Below, one piece after another: positions 10,546 to 18,445 of a DNA stretch of 64,000 bases. Position numbers and translations under genes: made by a program. Positions within the stretch are counted from its first letter, which is position 1; each line of letters opens with the position of its first letter. This DNA comes from DASZBX01 sp035943635. GTDB lineage: Bacteria > Actinomycetota > Actinomycetes > Streptomycetales > Catenulisporaceae. The notes under the pieces were generated by a model. It worked only from the letters and a program-made list of their open reading frames with translations, ran no database searches and was not told the DNA's origin. The stretch is taken from assembly GCA_035943635.1 (NCBI GenBank), contig DASZBX010000071.1, forward strand, positions 1 through 64,000, written 5' to 3'.

Positions 10546-12050
10546 AGGCCGAGCCGCCGGGACTGGTCCGAGACGAAGACCCCGTGCGGGTCGATCTCGC
10601 TGCGGACCTTGCGGAACGCCTCCAGCCGCGGGTACATCGCGGCCAGGTCGGCCGGTTCCATCCGCGAGTCCTTGGCCAGGTAGAGCCGGCCGCCCGCGGT
10701 CAGCACCTGGTCGTCCATCCAGGACAGCAGCCGGCTCAGGTCCGGGGTGCCGGTCGGGAAGTCGTAGGTCAGGGTCCAGCCGTCGGTCGGGAAGGACAGG
10801 TAGCCGGGGCTGGCCGGGCCGAAGCGCTTGAGCACGGTCACGAAGGACGGCGCGCCGGCCTCGGCCACCCGCTCCACGATCCGGCGCAGCGTCTCGTCCG
10901 CGCTGAACGGCACGACGAACTGGTACTGCAGGAATCCGGCCTTGCCGTAGACCCGGTTCCAGTCGTGGATCGCGTCCAGCGGGTGGAAGAAGCCGCCGAT
11001 GGTGGCCAGGTGCGGGTGCGCCTTCTTGGGCGCGCGGCGGAAGTTGGCCTCGTTCATGATCCGGATGGTGCGCCGGTTGAGCAGGCCGGACGGGAACAGG
11101 TCGGGCACCGCGGCCAGCGGCTTGGGGGTGAACGCGAGCGGGGTGGCGCGCAGTTTCGGCGGCAGCTGGTCCAGGGTGGCGAAGTTGCCGCCCTCCACCC
11201 AGCCGCGGCCGAGGTTCGCGCCCCGGGCCAGGTTGTCCAGCGAGGCCACCGAGAAGCGGTACTGCTCGTCGGTCTCGGTCATCCGCTCCATCGCGGCGTC
11301 CAGGTCCGGCACCTGCTGGGTCTCGACCATGATCCGGGAGGTCTGCACCGGCATCATCTGCAGGGTGGCGCTGACCACGACCCCGGTCAGGCCCATCCCG
11401 CCGACCGTGGCCCAGAACAGTTCCGGCTCGGTCTGCGGGGTCAGGGTGCGTACGCTGCCGTCCGCGAGGACCAGGTCCATCGCCAGCACGTGCTGACCGA
11501 AGGAGCCGTCCGCGTGGTGGCTCTTGCCGTGGATGTCGCTGCCGATCGCGCCGCCGACGGTCACGTACCGGGTGCCCGGGGTGACCGGGACGAAGAAGCC
11601 GAACGGCAGCATGGTCTGCATCAGTTGCTGCAGGCTGACGCCGGGCTGGCAGACCACGACGCCGCCGGCCAGGTCGACCGAGAGGATCCGGTTCAGGCCG
11701 GTCAGGTCGAGCACCAGGCCGCCGGCGTTCTGGGCCGGGTCGCCGTAGGAGCGGCCCAGGCCCCGGGCGATCAGGCCGCGCGGGCCGGCCGAGGCCACCG
11801 CCTGGACGATCTCCTCGGTGCCGGCCGGTTCGAGCACCTCGGCCCGGGTGGGCGAGGTGCGGCCCCAGCCGGACAGGACCCGGGTCTCGCCGTGGCGCAG
11901 CGGGCTGACGGAGCCGGCCGGCGCGAGTGCGGGCGGCGCGGACTCGGCCGGGGCGGCGGCGGGCAGGGCGTCGGCCGGGGCGGCCCCGGCTCCCGCCTCG
12001 GCGGCGGAAGCGGAGGCGACCGGACCGGCCGGATCGAACTCAACGGCCAT
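10542..12050 (-). CDS. dprE1: Decaprenylphosphoryl-beta-D-ribose 2'-oxidase (FAD)
   Basis: A 502-residue VAO-family flavoenzyme that oxidises decaprenylphosphoryl-ribose at C2'. Its family match starts at VLSGWGRTSPTRAEV, after a ~55-residue Ala/Pro-rich extension not found in M. tuberculosis DprE1. FAD-domain signatures include GLGRSYGDPAQNAGG and GGAIGSDIHGKSHH. Near the C-terminus FPTDGWTLTYDFP aligns with the mycobacterial FPIPGWNICVDFP, placing Thr428 where mycobacteria have Cys387, the residue trapped by benzothiazinones. Lys460 in AKDSR corresponds to the conserved substrate-site lysine. The start has GGAG 6 nt upstream and overlaps the end of ubiA by 11 bp. The stop codon sits in a MITE-derived CTAG. 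Confidence 0.93.
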   Translation of the reverse strand: MAVEFDPAGPVASASAAEAGAGAAPADALPAAAPAESAPPALAPAGSVSPLRHGETRVLSGWGRTSPTRAEVLEPAGTEEIVQAVASAGPRGLIARGLGRSYGDPAQNAGGLVLDLTGLNRILSVDLAGGVVVCQPGVSLQQLMQTMLPFGFFVPVTPGTRYVTVGGAIGSDIHGKSHHADGSFGQHVLAMDLVLADGSVRTLTPQTEPELFWATVGGMGLTGVVVSATLQMMPVQTSRIMVETQQVPDLDAAMERMTETDEQYRFSVASLDNLARGANLGRGWVEGGNFATLDQLPPKLRATPLAFTPKPLAAVPDLFPSGLLNRRTIRIMNEANFRRAPKKAHPHLATIGGFFHPLDAIHDWNRVYGKAGFLQYQFVVPFSADETLRRIVERVAEAGAPSFVTVLKRFGPASPGYLSFPTDGWTLTYDFPTGTPDLSRLLSWMDDQVLTAGGRLYLAKDSRMEPADLAAMYPRLEAFRKVRSEIDPHGVFVSDQSRRLGL

Positions 12051-13056
12051 TGAAGACTCCGAACGCGAAACAGGCGAGCCAGACGGCTCCCAACACCATG
12101 ATCATCCGGTCGCCGAGGACCACGTCCTCCGGCTCCCCCGCCTTGCCCTGGTCCACGAACATCGCGTAGCGCAGGAAGACGAACGTCCACGGCACGATCG
12201 AGATCTCGTGCCAGGGCACCCCCGCGGCGCCCTGCGACATCTGGAAGGCCCACAGCGAGTAGGTCAGGATGGTCAGGCCCGCGGCCATCTGCCAGACGAA
12301 CTGGAGGTAGGAGGCCGAGTAGTCGGCCAGGGACTTGCGGGTCAGCCCGGCGTCGTCGCCCATCAGCTTCAGTTCCGAGTAGCGCTTGCCGGCCACCATG
12401 AACAGCGAGCCGAACCCGGTGGTCAGCAGGAACCACTGGGACAGCGGGATGCCGGCCGCGATGCCGCCGATCATCGAGCGCAGCAGGAACCCGGCCGCGA
12501 CCATCACCAGGTCCAGGACCAGCACGTGCTTGAACCAGGCGCTGTAGGCCAGGTGCATCGCGAGGTAGATCGCGATCACCACGGCGGTGGCGGGGTTGGC
12601 GGTGAGCGCGACCGCGATCGCGGCGGCCGAGAGCAGGACCACGACGACCCAGGCCAGCCGGATCGGGACCAGGCCGGCCGCGATCGGGCGGAACCGCTTC
12701 TTCGGGTGCCGCCGGTCGGACTCCACGTCCAGCGCGTCGTTGGCGTAGTAGACCGCGGAGGCGGCCAGGCAGAACGCGGCGAACGCGATCGCGCCGTAGC
12801 CGAGCGTGTCCGCGTGCCCGATCTTCCCGGCGGCCAGCGGCGCCGTGAACACCAGGACGTTCTTCACCCACTGCTTCGGGCGCGCCTCGCGCACCATGGC
12901 GCCGATCAGTCCGCCGCCGGTCGCGGGGGCCGCGCCGGGCTCCGGGGCCGTCACGGCCTCCGGCTCCTGGCCGGGGAGCGCCGAGTCCGGTCCGGCGGTC
13001 GAGCCCAACGCCGCGTCCGACTCCAGGCCCCGCTGTGATGCGGGCATTGTTGTCAC
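12040..13056 (-). CDS. ubiA: Decaprenyl-phosphate phosphoribosyltransferase (UbiA family)
   Basis: A membrane prenyltransferase that joins PRPP to decaprenyl phosphate, the first step towards the arabinose donor. Key parts are REARPKQWVKNVLVFTAP, the Asp-rich motif in YYANDALDVESDRRHPKKRF, and about eight hydrophobic helices. The N-terminal 45 residues are Ala/Pro/Glu-rich and probably cytosolic. A GTG at 13056 is chosen because GGAGG lies exactly 6 nt upstream; a GTG at 13062 touches the ribosome site, and an ATG at 13047 is 15 nt away. It is the first gene of ubiA-dprE1-dprE2. Confidence 0.92.
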   Translation of the reverse strand: MTTMPASQRGLESDAALGSTAGPDSALPGQEPEAVTAPEPGAAPATGGGLIGAMVREARPKQWVKNVLVFTAPLAAGKIGHADTLGYGAIAFAAFCLAASAVYYANDALDVESDRRHPKKRFRPIAAGLVPIRLAWVVVVLLSAAAIAVALTANPATAVVIAIYLAMHLAYSAWFKHVLVLDLVMVAAGFLLRSMIGGIAAGIPLSQWFLLTTGFGSLFMVAGKRYSELKLMGDDAGLTRKSLADYSASYLQFVWQMAAGLTILTYSLWAFQMSQGAAGVPWHEISIVPWTFVFLRYAMFVDQGKAGEPEDVVLGDRMIMVLGAVWLACFAFGVFNGR

Positions 13057-13243
13057 GTCCACCCTCCAGGTGGTTAACCCATTCGTGTGCTTGGTGAGGC
13101 TATCAGTCCCGCTGCGCCCGGCATGCCATGGCCGGGGGCTTCAGTACAGGATTGTGGCAGTTCGGGTACGTGGCGCAGGTCCATCTGGACCAGCCGCCGA
13201 CCGAACCGCGCGGTCGACGGCTATCAGGATACGGAAGGCCAGG

Positions 13244-13319
13244 AGGCTGCTGAAGATCTTGGAATGGCCTGGGCGGCCGGATCCGGCCGCCCAGGCCATT
13301 CCAAGATCTTCAGCAGCCT
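13244..13319. terminator. 76-bp perfect palindrome (terminator-like, zero loop)
   Basis: Two 38-bp arms are exactly reverse-complementary and meet at GGATCC (13279-13284) with no loop. The right edge runs into the TAG stop codon of the cyclophilin gene (13318-13320). The position after that gene, on the strand leading to ubiA, suits a transcription terminator, but there is no T-run. Its perfection and length are unusual for a bacterial terminator. Confidence 0.7.
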
Positions 13320-14511
13320 AGCCGACGGTCACGGACTGGATCTGGACCGCGGTGTTCGGGTTGCCGTCGCCGGTGCCGTTGGCGTCGTCCGTGCCGGCCG
13401 CGGCGATCTTCTGCAGGATGTCCAGACCCTGGGTGATCTGTCCGAACGGCGTGTAGGACGGCGGGAGCGGGGAGTCGCGGTAGACCAGGAAGAACTGGCT
13501 GCCGTTCGTGCCCGGGCCGGAGTTCGCCATCGCCACCGAGCCGGGCGGGTAGGTGACCGTGCTGTCGGCCCCGGGCAAGCCGTAGGCGTTCAGGTTCTCG
13601 TCCTGGAACTGGTAGCCCGGGGTGCCGGTGCCGGTCCCGGTGGGGTCGCCGCACTGGAGTACGAAGATTCCGGACGTGGTCAGCCGGTGGCACGGCGAGT
13701 CGTTGAAGTAGGCCTTCTGCGCCAGGTAGAGGAAGGAGTAGACGGTGTAGGGCGCTTTGACGCCCTCGGCGGTGAAGACGATGGGGCCCTGGGTGGTGTG
13801 GATCGTGACCGTGTACGTCTTCTGTGCCTGGGCCGCGTTGTAGACCGGGAGGCCGACGTTCCGGGCCGCCTGGCCGCACGCGATGTAGCCGGCGGTCTCG
13901 GCGGCGACGTCGGCCGGCTTCGGGCACGGCGGGGCGTCGGCGGCAAGCGCGGTTCCGCCGAACACGCCGGAGGAGCCGGCAGCCGGGGCGGAGGTGGTGT
14001 CGGAGCCGGGGCTGGCGGCCGTGCTCGCCTGGCCTGCGGTGACGGTCGTCGCGGCGGTGGGCGTGGGCGTCTTGTGGCCCGGCAGCAGGACGACCAGTGC
14101 CACGACGAGAGCGATCACCACCGGGACGGCGATGGCCGCGATCGTCCGTGAGCGCTTGCGGTTGCCGTTGGCCGGCGGTCCGGGAGGCGTCGGGGGTTGG
14201 CCCCACTGGCGCTGCTGCGACTGCTGCATCGGCATGCCCGGGTACTGAGGCTGGGCCTGAGAGTACGGCCCCTGCGGGTACTGCCCTTGCGGGTACTGGC
14301 CTTGGGGATACTGCCCTTGCGGGTACTGGGTTTGGGGATACTGCGCCTGCGGGAACTGTCCCTGCGGCGGTACCTGCGGGGCCGCGCCGGGCGGTGTCTG
14401 CGGCGCGGCGTAAGGGTTTCCGGGCGCATGTCCCTGAGACGGATCGGGCAGTGCCCAACCGCTCCCGCCCGCCGCCGCGTCGTTCTGGGCGCCCTCGTCC
14501 GGACTCGTCAT
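13318..14511 (-). CDS. Membrane-anchored cyclophilin-type peptidyl-prolyl isomerase
   Basis: A 397-residue protein. Residues about 1-110 are low-complexity with a tandem YPQGQ repeat. One transmembrane helix follows (IAAIAVPVVIALVVALVVLL near residue 120), then a Thr/Ala/Ser linker, then a cyclophilin domain to the end. The domain shows YTVYSFLYLAQKAYFNDSPCHRL, SVAMANSGPGTNGSQFFL and YTPFGQITQG, covering the usual active-site Arg and Gln/Phe region. The catalytic domain is therefore extracytoplasmic and probably assists folding of exported proteins. The start MTSPDEG is chosen for its GAGG site; an upstream Met at 14559 lacks one. Confidence 0.88.
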   Translation of the reverse strand: MTSPDEGAQNDAAAGGSGWALPDPSQGHAPGNPYAAPQTPPGAAPQVPPQGQFPQAQYPQTQYPQGQYPQGQYPQGQYPQGPYSQAQPQYPGMPMQQSQQRQWGQPPTPPGPPANGNRKRSRTIAAIAVPVVIALVVALVVLLPGHKTPTPTAATTVTAGQASTAASPGSDTTSAPAAGSSGVFGGTALAADAPPCPKPADVAAETAGYIACGQAARNVGLPVYNAAQAQKTYTVTIHTTQGPIVFTAEGVKAPYTVYSFLYLAQKAYFNDSPCHRLTTSGIFVLQCGDPTGTGTGTPGYQFQDENLNAYGLPGADSTVTYPPGSVAMANSGPGTNGSQFFLVYRDSPLPPSYTPFGQITQGLDILQKIAAAGTDDANGTGDGNPNTAVQIQSVTVG

Positions 14512-14619
14512 GTCTTCCTCTGCCCCCGTCGCCGATTCGGCTGATCGTCGTACGGTCATTCACCTTACCCGGCCGGGCCGACCGGGCGGCACGGCGCCCG
14601 ACTGTGCCCGTGTGCGGAA

Positions 14620-15237
14620 TCAGTGCAGTGCGGACAACCGCTCCCAGAGCGCGTCGACCTGCGCGGTCAGGTCCTGGACCGGGCCGTCGTTCGCGACCAC
14701 GTCGGTGGCGGCGGCGAGCCGCTCTTCCCTCGACAGCTGGGCGGCGATCCGGGCCCGGGCCTCGTCCTCGGCCATGCCGCGGTCGCCGACCAGGCGGGCG
14801 ATCCGGGTGGCGTCCGGGGCGTCGACCACCACCACGGCGTCGAACCGCGGCGCCAGGCCGCCCTCCACCAGCAGCGGGATGTCCTGGACGACGACCGAGC
14901 CGGGCGCGGCCGCCCCGGCCCGCTGCTCCATCCACTCCCGGACCCGCGGATGCACGATCGCGTTGAGCGCGGCCCGGCGGGCCTCGTCGCCGAAGACGAT
15001 CCGGGCCAGCGCCGGCCGGTCCAGGGCGCCGTCCGGGCCGAGCACGCCCGGGCCGAACTCGGCGGTCACCGCGGCCAGGCCCTCGGTCCCGGGCGCGACC
15101 ACCTCGCGGGCGGCCAGGTCGGCGTCCAGCAGCACGGCGCCGCGCTCGGCCAGCAGCCGGGCCACGGTGGACTTGCCCGCGCCGATCCCCCCGGTCAGGC
15201 CGACGTGCACGGTCTTGCGCTCTGCGGAGTCCGGCAT
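14620..15237 (-). CDS. coaE: Dephospho-CoA kinase
   Basis: Last enzyme of CoA synthesis, phosphorylating the 3'-OH of dephospho-CoA. At 205 residues it is normal length. It has the P-loop GLTGGIGAGKST, the DADLAAREVV substrate segment, HPRVREWM, and VVQDIPLLVEGG. It lies downstream of rpsA, as in many actinobacteria, but a strong hairpin separates the two, so it is probably expressed from its own or a read-through promoter. Confidence 0.95.
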   Translation of the reverse strand: MPDSAERKTVHVGLTGGIGAGKSTVARLLAERGAVLLDADLAAREVVAPGTEGLAAVTAEFGPGVLGPDGALDRPALARIVFGDEARRAALNAIVHPRVREWMEQRAGAAAPGSVVVQDIPLLVEGGLAPRFDAVVVVDAPDATRIARLVGDRGMAEDEARARIAAQLSREERLAAATDVVANDGPVQDLTAQVDALWERLSALH

Positions 15238-15289
15238 GCGCCCAGCCTATAAGCAGAGCGCGGACCAGAGCCAGCACGCCGGAAAGCAC

Positions 15290-15328
15290 AGCGCCCCCGG
15301 GCCGACCTCTCGGTCGTCCGGGGGCGCT
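15290..15328 (-). terminator. rpsA terminator hairpin
   Basis: The arms AGCGCCCCCGG (15290-15300) and CCGGGGGCGCT (15318-15328) are perfectly complementary. A nested CGACC/GGTCG stem brings the loop down to four bases. It lies 52 bp after the rpsA stop codon. Confidence 0.8.
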
Positions 15329-15379
15329 GCAGTCGAGCTCTCGCGGCGCCGGTCAGGCGGGCGCCGCGCTCGGGTCAGG

Positions 15380-16885
15380 TCAGACCTGGCCGCCGGCCAG
15401 CTTCTCGCGCAGCGCGGCCAGGGCCTCGTCCGAGGCCAGCGCGCCGGTCGCCTCAGCCGGGGCCGAGGAGGAGTAGCTGGACGGCGCCGGGCCGTCCGAG
15501 TCGCCGCCGGCGACGACCGCGGTGCCGTTGGCGGCGGCCTCCTCGTCGGCCTTGCGGGCCTCGGTGATCTGCTTCTGGTGCTGCTCGAAGCGGGCCTGCG
15601 CCTCGGCGTACTGGCGCTCCCACTCCTCGCGCTGGGTGTCGAAGCCGTCGAGCCACTCGCCGGTCTCCGGGTCGAAGCCGTCCGGGTACAGGTAGTTGCC
15701 GGACTCGTCGTAGGACGCGGCCATGCCGTACAGGGTCGGGTCGAACTGGTCCACCTCGGCGTCGCCGGTCAGGCCCTCGTTGGCCTGCTTGAGCGAGAGC
15801 GAGATCCGGCGGCGCTCCAGGTCGATGTCGATGACCTTGACGAAGATGTCGTCGCCGACCTGGACGACCTGCTCCGGGATCTCCACGTGGCGCTCGGCCA
15901 GCTCGGAGATGTGCACCAGGCCCTCGATGCCCTCCTCGACCCGGACGAACGCGCCGAACGGCACCAGCTTGGTGACCTTGCCGGGCACGACCTGGCCGAT
16001 CTGGTGGGTCCGGGCGAACTGCTGCCACGGGTCCTCCTGGGTCGCCTTGAGCGACAGGGAGACGCGCTCGCGGTCCATGTCCACGTCGAGCACCTCGACG
16101 GTGACCTCCTGGCCGACCTCGACCACCTCGGAGGGGTGGTCGATGTGCTTCCAGGACAGCTCGGACACGTGCACCAGGCCGTCCACGCCGCCGAGGTCGA
16201 CGAAGGCGCCGAAGTTGACGATCGAGGAGACCACGCCGGACCGGACCTGGCCCTTGAGCAGGGTGGTGAGGAAGGTCTGGCGGACCTCGGACTGGGTCTG
16301 CTCGAGCCAGGCGCGGCGGGACAGGACCACGTTGTTGCGGTTCTTGTCCAGCTCGATGATCTTGGCCTCGAGCTCCTTGCCGACGTACGGCTGCAGGTCG
16401 CGCACGCGGCGCATCTCGACCAGGGACGCGGGCAGGAAGCCGCGCAGGCCGATGTCGATGATCAGACCGCCCTTGACCACCTCGATGACCGAGCCGGTGA
16501 CGATGCCGTCCTCGTCCTTGATCTTCTCGATGGTGCCCCAGGCGCGCTCGTACTGGGCGCGCTTCTTCGACAGGATCAGGCGGCCTTCCTTGTCCTCCTT
16601 CTGGAGGACCAGGGCCTCGACGTGGTCGCCCACGGAGACGACCTCGTGCGGGTCCACGTCGTGCTTGATGGACAGCTCGCGCGAGGGGATGACGCCTTCG
16701 GTCTTGTAACCGATGTCGAGCAGGACCTCGTCCCGGTCGACCTTCACGATGGTGCCGTCGACGATATCGCCGTCGTTGAAGTACTTGATGGTCTCGTCGA
16801 TCGCGGCGAGGAAGGCCTCCTCCGAACCAATGTCGTTGATGGCGACCTGGGGAGTGGTGCGGAGGGTCTCGGTGCTGCTCGTCAT
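15380..16885 (-). CDS. rpsA: 30S ribosomal protein S1
   Basis: A 501-residue S1 protein with four S1/OB RNA-binding repeats (for example GDIVDGTIVKVDRDEVLLDI, GQVRSGVVSSIVNFGAFVDL, GKVTKLVPFGAFVRVEEGIE), one fewer pair than in E. coli, as is normal in actinobacteria. The acidic and Ala-rich C-terminal tail ends ALREKLAGGQV. It binds mRNA on the ribosome and helps initiation. The start MTSSTETLRTTPQ is preceded by GGAG 10 nt upstream; the longer frame begins in what must be the leader. Confidence 0.96.
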   Translation of the reverse strand: MTSSTETLRTTPQVAINDIGSEEAFLAAIDETIKYFNDGDIVDGTIVKVDRDEVLLDIGYKTEGVIPSRELSIKHDVDPHEVVSVGDHVEALVLQKEDKEGRLILSKKRAQYERAWGTIEKIKDEDGIVTGSVIEVVKGGLIIDIGLRGFLPASLVEMRRVRDLQPYVGKELEAKIIELDKNRNNVVLSRRAWLEQTQSEVRQTFLTTLLKGQVRSGVVSSIVNFGAFVDLGGVDGLVHVSELSWKHIDHPSEVVEVGQEVTVEVLDVDMDRERVSLSLKATQEDPWQQFARTHQIGQVVPGKVTKLVPFGAFVRVEEGIEGLVHISELAERHVEIPEQVVQVGDDIFVKVIDIDLERRRISLSLKQANEGLTGDAEVDQFDPTLYGMAASYDESGNYLYPDGFDPETGEWLDGFDTQREEWERQYAEAQARFEQHQKQITEARKADEEAAANGTAVVAGGDSDGPAPSSYSSSAPAEATGALASDEALAALREKLAGGQV

Positions 16886-17362
16886 TAGGTTGGGGCTCCG
16901 GACGCGGATAAGTTGAGTCGGATGACACACGCGTGCGGAACCTGGCTCACGTCCGGTCGAGTAGGCACAGTTTCATGATCACGAATAACGATGATATTGA
17001 CACTATGTCAGGGGCGGCCGATATATGGAGGAGCCGGTGCGGCCCCCTAGGTCTGAAGCCACACGGGTCCGCAGCGCAAAAGCCAGGATACGGTGCCGAT
17101 GCGCACAAGGTCAATCGAGTTCGGCGCGGCGTCGGCAACCCCCGGCCGGGCGGCGCGCCCCGATGCCAGCTGACGATAGCGTGACCACCGGCGATCCGGG
17201 AAGGGGGCGCCCGGATCCGGCCGCCGGGCCCGGCCCGCCCCGCGCCATACCCTGAAACGCCGAGGCCGGTCCGGCCGATCACCGGCGTGCCCGTCTTCCC
17301 GCACCATCACGACCCGGTTCCCGATTCCGGCGCCCCGCCGGCGCCGACGAGGAGAGTCCAGC
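16886..17362. other. Divergent intergenic region between rpsA and a methyltransferase gene
   Basis: About 480 bp. It should hold the rpsA promoter and leader on the minus strand and the promoter for 17363-18208 on the plus strand. A short AT-rich island (16970-17030) stands out in otherwise GC-rich DNA. Beyond the candidate promoter at 16997 and a weak 76-codon ORF after it, I see nothing definite. Confidence 0.5.
16997..17026 (+). promoter_or_regulatory. Candidate sigma-70-type promoter
   Basis: TTGACA at 16997-17002 is followed 17-18 bp later by an AT-rich GATATAT box (17020-17026). This is the best consensus-like pair I noticed in the window. GGAGG follows at once (17028-17032), so any transcript starting here would begin almost on a ribosome site. 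The downstream target could be the methyltransferase gene 330 bp away or a small unrecognised ORF. Confidence 0.4.
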
Positions 17363-18208
17363 ATGACCCAGCCGTCCGAGCAGCCAGACGACTTCGACCC
17401 CGACGCCGACCTGGTCACCAGGCGCCCGGCCGACAACGGCCAGTCGGTGCGCGCGAACCGCTCCTGGTGGGACGCCAACGCGGACGACTACCAGGCAGAG
17501 CACCGGGAGTTCCTCGGCGACGCCCGGTTCCTGTGGTGCCCCGAGGGCCTGTACGAGCAGGACGCGCGCCTGCTCGGGGACGTCTCCGGCCGGGACGTGC
17601 TCGAGGTCGGCTGCGGCGCCGCCCAGTGCGCCCGCTGGCTGCTCGGCCAGGGCGCCCGGGTGACCGCCTTCGACCTGTCCGGGCGGCAGCTGGCGCACGC
17701 CCGGCGGATCGACCAGGAGCTCGGCCGGCCCGGCCCCGCCCTGGTCCAGGCCGACGCGACCGCGCTGCCGTTCGCCGCGGGCTCCTTCGACCTCGCCTGC
17801 TCGGCCTTCGGCGCGGTGCAGTTCGTGCAGGACTCGGCGAAGGTGATGCGGGAGGTGGCCCGGGTGCTGCGGCCGGGCGGGCGCTGGGTGTTCGCCGTGA
17901 CCCACCCGTTCCGCTGGTGCCTGCCGGACGACCCGGGCGAGTACGGGCTCGTGGTGCGCGACTCCTACTTCGACCGGCGGGCGTACGTGGAGCAGGACGA
18001 GGACGGCGTCGCGACCTACGTCGAACACCACCGCACCCTCGGGGACCGGATCGGCGAGCTGACCGCGGCCGGGTTCGCCCTGCGGCAGCTGGTCGAGCCG
18101 GAGTACCCCGAGGAGCTCGGCGACCGCTGGGGCGGCGGCTGGTCGTCCCTGCGCGGGCGGCTGGTCCCCGGCACCGCCATCTTCTCGGCGCAGAAGACCG
18201 AGGACTGA
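17363..18208 (+). CDS. Class I SAM-dependent methyltransferase
   Basis: A 281-residue cytosolic protein with the SAM motif I VLEVGCGAAQCARWL, the acidic residue of motif II in VTAFDLSGRQL, and a motif IV-like region (FDLACSAFGAVQFVQD) followed by RPGGRWVFAVTHPF. This places it in the Methyltransf_11/UbiE-like group. The ATG follows GAGGAGAG. The substrate is not predictable. It probably stands alone, since a terminator-like hairpin follows. Confidence 0.85.
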   Translation: MTQPSEQPDDFDPDADLVTRRPADNGQSVRANRSWWDANADDYQAEHREFLGDARFLWCPEGLYEQDARLLGDVSGRDVLEVGCGAAQCARWLLGQGARVTAFDLSGRQLAHARRIDQELGRPGPALVQADATALPFAAGSFDLACSAFGAVQFVQDSAKVMREVARVLRPGGRWVFAVTHPFRWCLPDDPGEYGLVVRDSYFDRRAYVEQDEDGVATYVEHHRTLGDRIGELTAAGFALRQLVEPEYPEELGDRWGGGWSSLRGRLVPGTAIFSAQKTED

Positions 18209-18244
18209 GCGAAGAAGTCCGCGGCGGGTCGGCGCGGCTCCGGC

Positions 18245-18268
18245 CGGGCCCGCGCCGCCGCGGGCCCG
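18245..18268 (+). terminator. Hairpin after methyltransferase gene
   Basis: CGGGCCCGCG and CGCGGGCCCG form a 10-bp perfect stem around a CCGC tetraloop, 36 bp after the stop codon. There is no T-run, as usual for actinobacteria. Confidence 0.6.
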
Positions 18269-18445
18269 CGCGCCCCGGCCCGCTCCGGTGCAACCCGGTG
18301 GCCGGCCGATCCGGGCTGTATTGTTGGCTGCCGCGCGGGTACCGCATCGGATGGCGCCGCACCGCCTCGCAGCATTCCCGGGCGGCCCGGAGCGTTCCGC
18401 CCGCTCCAGCAGCCCCACAGCCCCCGGAAGAGGACGAACCTCGGT

